Below, piece by piece: positions 34,219 through 42,142 of a DNA stretch of 64,000 nucleotides; within the stretch, counting starts at the first letter, position 1, and every line of letters starts with the position of its first letter. The notes under the pieces are model-generated. The model ran no database searches and had not been told where the DNA came from. It saw only the letters and a program-made list of their open reading frames with translations. Position numbers and translations under genes: made by a program. The stretch spans positions 248,001 to 312,000 of the forward strand of contig NZ_CXOO01000010.1 in assembly GCF_001269385.1 (NCBI RefSeq). Reading direction: 5' to 3'. This DNA is from Limnohabitans sp. DM1 (lineage in GTDB: Bacteria; Pseudomonadota; Gammaproteobacteria; Burkholderiales; Burkholderiaceae_C).

Positions 34219-35453
34219 GCGCACCTGTTTACATTTTGGGCGGCTACCAGACCGACTTTGCCAAGGCCTGGGCGCGCAACGGCCAGGACATTTCAGACAT
34301 GGTCCGCGAGGCCACCCAAGGCGTGCTGGCCCACTGCGAACTCGACACCTCGGCCATTGAAAGCATCCATGTGGGCAATGCCTTTGGCGAAATGCAGCGC
34401 CAGCAAGCGCACCTGGGCTCGATGGTGGCGCAGATGACACCCGAACTCTGGGGCGTACCCGCCATGCGCCACGAAGGGGCCTGCGCCTCGTCATCCCTGG
34501 GGGTGCTGTCGGCCATGGCCGAGATCGAGGCCGGACGCTACGACTGTGTGCTGGTCATGGGCGTGGAAGAGTTCAAAAACACCTCCGGCAACGAAGCCTC
34601 GGTCAACCAGAACGCAGCCTCTTGGCAAGGCCATGAAGACATGGACTGCACCTTCATGTGGCCAGCCGCCTTTGGCCTGCTGGCACAAGAATACGAGCGC
34701 CGCTATGGGCTGGACCGCAGGCACCTGAACCGCATTGCCGAACTCAACTACGGCAACGCCAAGCGCAACCCGCTGGCGCAAACCCGCAAATGGCAATTCG
34801 ATGCCCTGAGCTTCACCGACAACGACGAAGCCAACCCCGTGATCGAACCCGGCACACGCCGCCAGGATTGCGGCCAGATCACCGATGGGGCCTGCTCGGT
34901 GGTGCTGGCCTCGGCCCGTTTTGCGCAGGCCTATGCCCAAAAACGCGGCCACAGCCTGGACCAATTGGCCCGCATCGCGGGCTGGGGTCACCGCAACGCA
35001 GGTCTGCGCCTGCGCGACAAGATCGAACGCAGCCTGGGCCAGGCCTATGTGTTTCCGCATGTGCGCGACACCATTGAAGACGCCTGGCGACGCGCGGGCG
35101 TGTCGGGCATCGAGGCCATGAGCGGCATCGAGACCCACGACTGCTTCACCACCACCGAATACATGGCCATCGATCACCTGGGCCTGACCGCGCCTGGCCA
35201 AAGCTGGCAGGCGGTGGAAGACGGCACGATCGATCCCGGTGGCCGTTGCCCCGTGAACATGAGCGGCGGCCTGATCGGTTGCGGCCATCCGGTCGGCGCC
35301 ACGGGCACGCGCATGCTCTGGGATGCCGCACGCCAGGTCACTGGCCAGGCCGAGGCTTGCCAGATTGAAGGCGCCCAGCGCATCCAGACCCTCAACATCG
35401 GCGGCTCTTGCGCCACGGTGGTGAGCTTTGTGGTGGAAGGGGCCGGCGCATGA
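34215..35453 (+). CDS. SCP2-type thiolase (acyl-CoA acetyltransferase)
   Basis: This 412-residue thiolase-fold enzyme has nucleophile Cys90 in HEGACASSSLGV, a THDCFTTTEYMAIDHLGL region replacing the usual NExF segment, and the catalytic His in GGLIGCGHPVGATGTRM. Lack of the covering loop and this wording place it with SCP-x or steroid/terpenoid thiolases that act on bulky 3-oxoacyl-CoA. The start overlaps the preceding gene (ATGA), and AAAGGAG precedes it. It fits thiolytic shortening of a branched or cyclic side chain. Confidence 0.9.
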   Translation: MSAPVYILGGYQTDFAKAWARNGQDISDMVREATQGVLAHCELDTSAIESIHVGNAFGEMQRQQAHLGSMVAQMTPELWGVPAMRHEGACASSSLGVLSAMAEIEAGRYDCVLVMGVEEFKNTSGNEASVNQNAASWQGHEDMDCTFMWPAAFGLLAQEYERRYGLDRRHLNRIAELNYGNAKRNPLAQTRKWQFDALSFTDNDEANPVIEPGTRRQDCGQITDGACSVVLASARFAQAYAQKRGHSLDQLARIAGWGHRNAGLRLRDKIERSLGQAYVFPHVRDTIEDAWRRAGVSGIEAMSGIETHDCFTTTEYMAIDHLGLTAPGQSWQAVEDGTIDPGGRCPVNMSGGLIGCGHPVGATGTRMLWDAARQVTGQAEACQIEGAQRIQTLNIGGSCATVVSFVVEGAGA

Positions 35454-36424
35454 TCGAGACACTTTGGCAACAACACGCCACCGCCTTGCTCGCCGTGTGG
35501 GCGGCACTGGCCGCGTTGTGGCTGTGGGGCATGCCGCGCGAACAGGTGCGCTGGCTTGACCGGGTCTACCCGCTGCTGCCCTTGGCTGTGGCGGCAGTCG
35601 CCGCCAGCGGTGAGCTGGCCCCTGCATTTTTGGCTGTTGTCATGCAATTGGGCCTGTGGCTGTGGGTCTGGCTCACCGTGGTGTGGGTCATCAGCCTCCT
35701 CAAGCGCGATGCCAGCATCATGGACATCGCTTACGGCGTGCTGCTGCTCGGGGTGCCCTGGTGGCTCTTCCTGCACCTGGGCGGGCAGCCCCAGGCCTCC
35801 AGTTGGCTGTTGCTGGGCATGGCGAGCATCGGCTTTGGGCGTTATTCGCTCTACATCCTGTGGCGCAACCTGCCGCACGGCGAAGACCCGCGCTACGCCC
35901 GCTGGCGTCAGCGCTCCGGGGCGCGTTGGTGGTGGTGGAGCTACTTCCAGATCTTCCTGCTGCAAGGCGTGGTGATGTGGGTCTGGGCACTGCCTCTGGT
36001 GTTTGGCATGAGCGCGGCCGGTCCGATCGGGTTTTGGCACATCGCAGGGGCCTTGGTCTGGTTGGTGGGCTTTGTGTTTGAGGCCGGGTCGGATTACCAA
36101 TTGACGCGCTTTAAACGCCAACGCACCGACCGCAGCCAACTCCTCAACACCGGTCTGTGGGCCTTGACGCGCCACCCCAACTACTTTGGCCAGACCTGCA
36201 TGTGGTGGGGCTACGGGGTGTTCGCACTGGCCCACCCCTGGGGATGGCTGTCGGTGCTGCCTGTGGTGTACATCACCTGGTTCATGAACAAGGGATCGGC
36301 CACCTCGCTGATGGAGCGGCACATGACCAAAACCAAACCCGGCTACGCAGAGTACTGCGCCACCGTACCCGCCTTTTTTCCGCGCCTGTGGGGACGCGCC
36401 CATCCAACGAAAGACACACCATGA
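35450..36424 (+). CDS. DUF1295 membrane protein (steroid 5-alpha-reductase-like)
   Basis: The 324-residue protein has about seven membrane segments and the DUF1295/steroid reductase C-terminal core: GLWALTRHPNYFGQTCMWWG near residue 240 and the closing GYAEYCATVPAFFPR. The RHPNYFGE-like segment contributes to NADPH binding in steroid 5-alpha reductases and related isoprenoid reductases. Reduction of a carbon-carbon double bond in a lipophilic intermediate at the membrane is a plausible role. It overlaps both neighbours by four bases. Confidence 0.85.
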   Translation: MIETLWQQHATALLAVWAALAALWLWGMPREQVRWLDRVYPLLPLAVAAVAASGELAPAFLAVVMQLGLWLWVWLTVVWVISLLKRDASIMDIAYGVLLLGVPWWLFLHLGGQPQASSWLLLGMASIGFGRYSLYILWRNLPHGEDPRYARWRQRSGARWWWWSYFQIFLLQGVVMWVWALPLVFGMSAAGPIGFWHIAGALVWLVGFVFEAGSDYQLTRFKRQRTDRSQLLNTGLWALTRHPNYFGQTCMWWGYGVFALAHPWGWLSVLPVVYITWFMNKGSATSLMERHMTKTKPGYAEYCATVPAFFPRLWGRAHPTKDTP

Positions 36425-37620
36425 ACCACCCCCTGATCATCGACGCCTTGCGCAGCCCACGCGGCCGAGGCAATGACAAAGGCGCCCTGCGCCCGCTCAA
36501 ACCAGTGGACCTGTTGGCCCAACAATTGAAAGCCTTGGCCGAGCGCACGGGCCTGGACACCGCACAGGTCAGCGACACCATCATCGGTTGCGTGACCCAA
36601 ACCGCCGAACAAGGCGCCAACATCGCCAAGCTGGCCTTGGTGCGTGCCGGCTGGCATGACAGCGTGCCCGGGCTGAGCATCAACCGTTACTGTGCCTCGG
36701 GCCTGAGCGCTGTGCACCTGGCCGCGCAGCAGGCCATGGACAACGACAGCTTGGCCGTGGGCGGCGGCGTGGAGATGATGTCGCGTGTGCCCATGGCCGC
36801 CGACCAGGGGCCGCTGACACACGACTTTGAATTTCAGCAGCAAACCACCCTGGTGCCCATTGGCATCTGCGCCGACACCGTGGCCACCCTGGAAGGCTTC
36901 AGCCGCGAACAGTGCGACGCTTATGCTGTGGCTTCGCAGCAGCGCGCCGCAGCGGCTTTGGCGCAAGGGCGTTTTCGCTCGGTGGTGCCCGTGGTCGATG
37001 GGCAAGGCGCTGTGCTGCTCGCCCAAGACGAAACACCCAGGGCGCAAACCAGCCTGGAGAGCCTGGCCGCGTTGAAACCCGCTTTTGCCGCCATGGCTGA
37101 AAAGTACGGCATCGATCCCCTGATGTGCGAGCGTTATGGGCTCGAACGCATTGACCATGTGCAGCACGCCGGCAACTCCCCGGCCATGGCCGATGGGGCC
37201 TCTGCCGTCTTGCTGGCCAGCCCGGGCGCTGCAGCCAGGCTAGGGCTCAAGCCTCGGGGGCGCATTTTGGCCACGGCCACCGTGAGTGTGGACCGCACGC
37301 TGGCCCTGACGGGTGCGGTGCAAGCCACACAACAGGCTTTGTCCAAGGCTGGTTTGCACATCGAAGACATCGACTTGTTCGAAGTCAACGAGTCCTTTGC
37401 CTCGCTGATGCTGCATTACATGAAGCACCTGAACGTGCCACACGACAAGCTCAACGTGAATGGTGGCGCCATTGCCCTGGGCCATGCCATGGGCTCCACT
37501 GGCAGCGCCTTGGTGGGCATGGCGCTGGACGAGTTGGAAGCCCGGCAAGCCCGCCGTGCCGTGATCAGCCTGTGTGGTGCCGCCGGCCTGGCTGTGGCCA
37601 TGGTGGTTGAGCGCGTGTGA
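36421..37620 (+). CDS. Thiolase family acetyl-CoA C-acyltransferase with atypical C-terminal motif
   Basis: This 399-residue thiolase has nucleophile Cys91 in INRYCASGLSAV, NESFA near residue 325, and His355 in NGGAIALGHAMGSTGS. The C-terminal catalytic Cys (about 385) lies in SLCGAAGLAVAM, where most thiolases have C(G/A)GGG(Q/M)G, so the glycine loop is altered. Activity is still likely because both Cys and the His remain. It overlaps the DUF1295 gene by four bases and is 46 bases ahead of the regulator. Confidence 0.9.
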   Translation: MNHPLIIDALRSPRGRGNDKGALRPLKPVDLLAQQLKALAERTGLDTAQVSDTIIGCVTQTAEQGANIAKLALVRAGWHDSVPGLSINRYCASGLSAVHLAAQQAMDNDSLAVGGGVEMMSRVPMAADQGPLTHDFEFQQQTTLVPIGICADTVATLEGFSREQCDAYAVASQQRAAAALAQGRFRSVVPVVDGQGAVLLAQDETPRAQTSLESLAALKPAFAAMAEKYGIDPLMCERYGLERIDHVQHAGNSPAMADGASAVLLASPGAAARLGLKPRGRILATATVSVDRTLALTGAVQATQQALSKAGLHIEDIDLFEVNESFASLMLHYMKHLNVPHDKLNVNGGAIALGHAMGSTGSALVGMALDELEARQARRAVISLCGAAGLAVAMVVERV

Positions 37621-37666
37621 ACGCCCAAGCCCGAACGTCCATGCCCCAACGCACACCCGTGAACAG

Positions 37667-38608
37667 ATGATCAGCAACCCAGACCTGGAACTGACGCACG
37701 CCGCGCTGGCCTCCAGCACGCTCAGCCACGGCCTGAAGGTATTTGGCGACCGCTGGACGGTGCAGGTCATGCTGTCGGCTTTTCTGGGCATCAGGCGGTT
37801 TGATGAGTTGCAGAGTTTCTCCAGCATTCCCCGCCCCACCTTGTCAGACCGTTTGCGCTCACTGGTGCAAATCGGGGTGCTCAAGCCCCGCCTGTACCAG
37901 GAAAAGCCGCCGCGCTACGAATACCACTTGAGCCGCAAAGGGCTGGGCCTGTACGACGCCACCTTGATGATCTGGGCCTGGGAAAAGAAATGGGGTCAAC
38001 GCGCCCAGGACCTGCCCAAAACCCTCTTTCACCAGACCTGCCAACACAGCTTCAACCCACAGTTGTGTTGCAAAGCCTGCGGCGAAAAAGTCAGCATGAA
38101 AGACCTGGACTACAGCCTGGTACCCAATGCCCGTCTGCGTCACCAGCCGCTGGAAGGCGTGCGTGCGCCGCGCATGTCCGGGCGCGAAGCCACCGAGATG
38201 AGCCTGGGGCTGCGCGTGGACCGCTGGAGCTTGTTGATCCTCACGGCGGTGGTGCTGGGATGCCACTATTTTGACCAGATCACCCACGCGCTGGGCATTG
38301 GCCCCAAGGTGCTGTCGCGTCGGCTCTCGGACATGGTCGAGGCCCGCTTGTTGCAATGCGAAACCGATGCCCAGGACGCCCGCAGGCGCCTGTACCGCCT
38401 GACCCCCAGCAGCCGCGACCTGTTCGGCTACATCGTTTGCCTGTCCAACTGGGCCGCAGAGTCACACCTGCACGAAACCAGTTCGATCCGGCCACGCCAC
38501 CGTGCTTGTCAGCACAGCTTTTCTCCCATGGTGGCGTGTGACCACTGCCACCAAAGCCTGAACCCCTGGGAAGTCTCCTTCCCGCCTTCGAATGGAAAAA
38601 ATCCATGA
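37667..38608 (+). CDS. Tandem HxlR-type regulator with two Cys-rich motifs
   Basis: The 313-residue protein is an internal duplication. Each half holds an HxlR-type winged helix (about residues 22-110 with FGDRWTVQVMLSAF, and 182-265 with RVDRWSLLILTAVV). Each is followed by a Cys module: TCQHSFNPQLCCKACGEKV at 124-142 and ACQHSFSPMVACDHCHQSL at 280-298. A single chain with two DNA-binding units replaces the usual homodimer, and the Cys clusters may bind zinc or sense metal or redox state. It is encoded inside the operon, directly before the transporter genes, and overlaps livH by four bases. It probably regulates the cluster. Confidence 0.82.
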   Translation: MISNPDLELTHAALASSTLSHGLKVFGDRWTVQVMLSAFLGIRRFDELQSFSSIPRPTLSDRLRSLVQIGVLKPRLYQEKPPRYEYHLSRKGLGLYDATLMIWAWEKKWGQRAQDLPKTLFHQTCQHSFNPQLCCKACGEKVSMKDLDYSLVPNARLRHQPLEGVRAPRMSGREATEMSLGLRVDRWSLLILTAVVLGCHYFDQITHALGIGPKVLSRRLSDMVEARLLQCETDAQDARRRLYRLTPSSRDLFGYIVCLSNWAAESHLHETSSIRPRHRACQHSFSPMVACDHCHQSLNPWEVSFPPSNGKNP

Positions 38609-39489
38609 ATGATTTCTGGCAAACCTTTGCCCAACTGACCGTCAACGGCATCGCCGTCGGGGCCATCTATGCGCTGGTGGCGCTGGGCATCGTGCTCATT
38701 TACAAAGCCACCGAGGTGCTCAACTTTGCCCATGGCGATTTGCTGGTGGTCTCGGCCTTCAGCGCCTGGGGCTTGATCACGGTGTGGGCCTTGCCGTTTT
38801 GGCTGGCCTTGCTGATCACCGTGTTGGGTGTGGCCGTTTTTGCCTATGTGCTGGACGCGGTGGTCATCCGCCGCATCGCCGGACAACCGCAGTTTGCCGG
38901 AGTGATGCTGACCATTGCCCTGGCCTTCATGATCCGGGGCGCGGTGAGCATGCTGTTCGGGCCGGAGTCGCGCAACTACCCCACACCCTGGAGCCAACAA
39001 AGCACCCAGGTGGCCGGCATCTCGATCGCCAACCTGCAACTGGTGATTCTGGGCGTTTCCATGATGGTGACCCTGGTGCTGTTTTTCTTCTTCCGCTACA
39101 CCCGGCTGGGCGTGGCCATGCAGGCGGCTTCACAAAACCAGTTGGCCGCTTATCTGAACGGGGTGCGCGTCAAACGCGTGAACTCCATGGTCTGGGCCCT
39201 GGGCGGCGTGACGGCCGCATTTGCGGGCGTGCTGCTGGCCCCCATCACCTTGGTCGACATCAGCTTGTGGTTTGTCACGCTCAAGGCCCTGTCGGCGCTG
39301 GTGCTGGGCGGATTTGGCAGCATTCCCGGGGCCATTGTGGGCGGCTTGCTCATTGGCCTGATCGAGCAATACGCCGGGGTCTACATGCCCGACGGCACCA
39401 AGGACATCGTCGCCTACCTGGTGCTGATCGCCGTGCTCATTGTCCGGCCCCATGGCTTGCTGGGCGAAGCCCATGGCCGTCGCGTCTGA
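38605..39489 (+). CDS. LivH-type ABC transporter permease
   Basis: The 294-residue protein has about eight membrane segments with the LivH hallmark GIAVGAIYALVALGIVLIYKA and EVLNFAHGDLLVVSAF at the start, and LKALSALVLGGFGSIPGAIVGG late. It forms the inner-membrane channel with the LivM-type partner encoded 21 bases downstream. Transporters of this class next to acyl-CoA ligases usually import aromatic or alicyclic acids rather than amino acids. The gene overlaps the regulator gene. Confidence 0.93.
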   Translation: MNDFWQTFAQLTVNGIAVGAIYALVALGIVLIYKATEVLNFAHGDLLVVSAFSAWGLITVWALPFWLALLITVLGVAVFAYVLDAVVIRRIAGQPQFAGVMLTIALAFMIRGAVSMLFGPESRNYPTPWSQQSTQVAGISIANLQLVILGVSMMVTLVLFFFFRYTRLGVAMQAASQNQLAAYLNGVRVKRVNSMVWALGGVTAAFAGVLLAPITLVDISLWFVTLKALSALVLGGFGSIPGAIVGGLLIGLIEQYAGVYMPDGTKDIVAYLVLIAVLIVRPHGLLGEAHGRRV

Positions 39490-39510
39490 AAAAAGGAAAG
39501 AACCCGCCCC

Positions 39511-40587
39511 ATGCGTTTCGATTACCACACCCAATACCGCGAAGGCTTTGCCCTTTGGCGCAGCCCTTTTGACCGCAACCTCTACGCCTTGCTGCTGCTG
39601 GGCTTGTGCGCACTGCCCTGGGTCATCACGCCCTTCATGCTGGGCGAGATGGCCTATGTGTTCATTTTGTGCGTGGCCAGTCTGGGCCTGATGACCTTGA
39701 CCGGTCTGACCGGACAGGTCTCACTGGGCCATGCGGCCTTCATCGCCATCGGGGCCTATGGCCACGCCTGGTTCATGTCCAAGGGCGTGCCATTGCCCCT
39801 GTCGATGGTGCTGGCCGCCTTGCTCAGCGCCAGCGCTGGTTTGCTGGTGGGCATACCGGCCATTCGGGTCTCGGGTCTGTACCTGGCCATGGTGACCTTG
39901 GCCTTTGCCATCATCGTCGAGCAAATCATCGGCCACTGGAGTTCCGTGACCGGTGGCTTCACCGGCTTGTCGGTGAACGAGCCCGTTTTAATGGGCATGT
40001 CACTCGGTGGCTCCAAAGCTTTTTATTACCTGTGCCTGACCATTTTGGTGCTGGTGCTGCTGGCCTTGCTCAACATCTTGCGCTCGGGCATGGGGCGCGC
40101 CCTGATCGGTGTGCGCGAATCCGAGGCAGCATCCTACGCACTGGGCATACCGGTCGAGCGCATGAAGGCCGGCGCCTTTGCGCTGTCGGCGGGCATCACC
40201 GGCTTGGCTGGCAGCATGCTGGCACACCACCTGAAATACCTCACGCCGGATGGCTTCACGCTGCTGTTGTCGCTAGAGCTGGTCCTGATGGTCGTGATCG
40301 GTGGTCTGGGCAGCCTGCGCGGCGCAGTGCTGGGGGCCGTGCTCATCAGCCTGCTGCCCACCGCCATCTCGCGCATCAAACCCTTTTTGCCCGACACCGT
40401 GGCCAAACAGTTCGGTCTGGAGACCTTCATCTTCGGCTTTGTCCTGGCCTTTTTTGTGCTGTATGAGCCCATGGGCCTGAACGGCCGCTGGCTCAAGATC
40501 CGCAGCCTTCTGGAGTCTTTCCCCATCTACCGCAAAGACACCTTCAAGCGCAACAAGCGCTACATGAAATCGGAGCGTTACCGTTGA
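39511..40587 (+). CDS. LivM-type ABC transporter permease
   Basis: The 358-residue protein has about ten hydrophobic segments, LTGQVSLGHAAFIAIGAYGHAW near residue 68, and a late VVIGGLGSLRGAVLGAV typical of LivM. It pairs with the LivH-type permease. GAAAGGAAAG precedes the start. Its stop overlaps the TTG start of the next gene. Confidence 0.93.
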   Translation: MRFDYHTQYREGFALWRSPFDRNLYALLLLGLCALPWVITPFMLGEMAYVFILCVASLGLMTLTGLTGQVSLGHAAFIAIGAYGHAWFMSKGVPLPLSMVLAALLSASAGLLVGIPAIRVSGLYLAMVTLAFAIIVEQIIGHWSSVTGGFTGLSVNEPVLMGMSLGGSKAFYYLCLTILVLVLLALLNILRSGMGRALIGVRESEAASYALGIPVERMKAGAFALSAGITGLAGSMLAHHLKYLTPDGFTLLLSLELVLMVVIGGLGSLRGAVLGAVLISLLPTAISRIKPFLPDTVAKQFGLETFIFGFVLAFFVLYEPMGLNGRWLKIRSLLESFPIYRKDTFKRNKRYMKSERYR

Positions 40588-41363
40588 ACACCCCCATCGT
40601 CACATCCCCCCTGCTGACGGTTGAAAAACTGTCACTCACTTTTGGCGGCGTCCAAGCCATTGCGGATCTGAGCCTGGAGGTGCGCCCCGGCGAAGTCCTG
40701 GCCGTGATCGGACCCAACGGTGCGGGCAAAACCTCGCTGCTCAATGCCGTCACCCGCGTGTTTGACCCCAGCGGCGGACACATCCGCTTCAAAGGCCAGG
40801 ACTTGACGGCCTTGCAACGCCATCAAATCGCCAACCTGGGCATTGCGCGCACCTTTCAAAACATCGAACTGTTTGAAGCGGCCACCGTGCTGGACAACTT
40901 GCTGCTGGGCCGCCACCGGTTTTTCCAGGGCCACTGGTGGCAACAGGTTTTGCGCACACCGGCCTTGACGCGTCTGGAAGAAGCCGCGCTGGCTGAGGCG
41001 GAAAAGGTGATTGACTTTCTGGACCTCACACCCTGGCGACACGCCCCGATTGCGGGACTGCCCTACGGCGTGCGCAAGGTCGTGGAGCTAGGCCGCGCCC
41101 TGTGCGCCCAGCCTGAGCTGCTGTTCTTGGATGAACCCGCCTCGGGTCTGAACCCGGAAGAAACACGCGAGCTGGCGTTCTGGATCGACGACATCCGCAG
41201 CGAGCTGGGCATCACCGTGGTCATGGTGGAGCACGACATGTCCTTGGTCAGCGCCGTGGCCGACCGGGTCATTTGCATGGCCCAAGGCCGGGTGCTGGCT
41301 GAAGGCAGCCCCACCGATGTTCAAAGTCATCCGGCCGTTGTTGCCGCTTATTTGGGAGCTTGA
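40584..41363 (+). CDS. LivG-type ABC transporter ATPase
   Basis: The 259-residue ATPase has Walker A GPNGAGKTSLLN near residue 41. Its signature region is GLPYGVRKVVELGRALC rather than LSGGQ, as in several aromatic-acid LivG proteins, and Walker B is LLFLDEPASGLNPEE. The start is TTG at 40584, supported by GGAG eight bases upstream and by the absence of any nearby in-frame ATG; it overlaps the livM stop as TTGA. Confidence 0.93.
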   Translation: MNTPIVTSPLLTVEKLSLTFGGVQAIADLSLEVRPGEVLAVIGPNGAGKTSLLNAVTRVFDPSGGHIRFKGQDLTALQRHQIANLGIARTFQNIELFEAATVLDNLLLGRHRFFQGHWWQQVLRTPALTRLEEAALAEAEKVIDFLDLTPWRHAPIAGLPYGVRKVVELGRALCAQPELLFLDEPASGLNPEETRELAFWIDDIRSELGITVVMVEHDMSLVSAVADRVICMAQGRVLAEGSPTDVQSHPAVVAAYLGA

Positions 41364-41365
41364 GC

Positions 41366-42142
41366 ATGAGTGCCTTGCTGGAAGTGCGCAACCTGGAAAC
41401 CTGGTACGGCCCCATTGCTGCGATGCAAGGGGTGAACCTGCAGGTTGAAAAAGGCCAAATGGTCGCCGTCCTCGGCGCCAATGGCGCGGGCAAGACCACT
41501 TTGCTCAACACCCTGGCCGGGGTCATCGACCCGTTCAAGGGCCAGGTCCTGTTCAACGGGCAACCCAACCACGGGCTGGACGCCGACGAGGTGTGCCGCC
41601 GCGGCCTGGTGCTGGTGCCCGAGGGGCGTCAGATCTACCCCTTCCTGAGTGTTGGGGAAAACTTGAAGATGGGCGCCTACACGCGCCGCGATGCCGATGG
41701 CGTGCAGCAAGACCTGGAGCGGGTTTTTCAGTGGTTCCCTCGGCTGCTGGAGCGGGCCCAGCAACACGCCGGTCTGCTGTCCGGCGGTGAGCAGCAGATG
41801 CTGGCCATTGGTCGCGCCTACATGGCGAAACCCCAACTCCTCATGCTCGACGAGCCCTCGCTGGGCCTGTCCCCCTTGTTGACCAAAGAGATCTTCAACA
41901 TCATCAGCCGCATCCGCCAGGAAACCGGAACCTCGGTGTTGGTCGTCGAACAAAACGCGGCCATTGCCCTGGCGCACGCCGACTATGGCTACATCATGGA
42001 GCTGGGCCGTATCGTGGCCGCTGACAGCTGCGCCGTCCTGAGCCAAAAAGCCGATGTGCGCGAAGCCTATCTGGGCGGACACGGCGCGCAAGGCGTCAGC
42101 GGCACCACACAACGCTGGAAACGGCGCAAAACATGGCGATGA
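41366..42142 (+). CDS. LivF-type ABC transporter ATPase
   Basis: The 258-residue ATPase has Walker A GANGAGKTTLLN near residue 36, PEGRQIYPFLSVGENL, signature LLSGGEQQMLAIGRA, and Walker B LLMLDEPSLGLSPLL. ATG 41366 has GGGAG seven bases upstream. The last 20 or so residues (basic, ending RRKTWR) extend past the usual LivF end and overlap the next gene by ten bases. Confidence 0.93.
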   Translation: MSALLEVRNLETWYGPIAAMQGVNLQVEKGQMVAVLGANGAGKTTLLNTLAGVIDPFKGQVLFNGQPNHGLDADEVCRRGLVLVPEGRQIYPFLSVGENLKMGAYTRRDADGVQQDLERVFQWFPRLLERAQQHAGLLSGGEQQMLAIGRAYMAKPQLLMLDEPSLGLSPLLTKEIFNIISRIRQETGTSVLVVEQNAAIALAHADYGYIMELGRIVAADSCAVLSQKADVREAYLGGHGAQGVSGTTQRWKRRKTWR

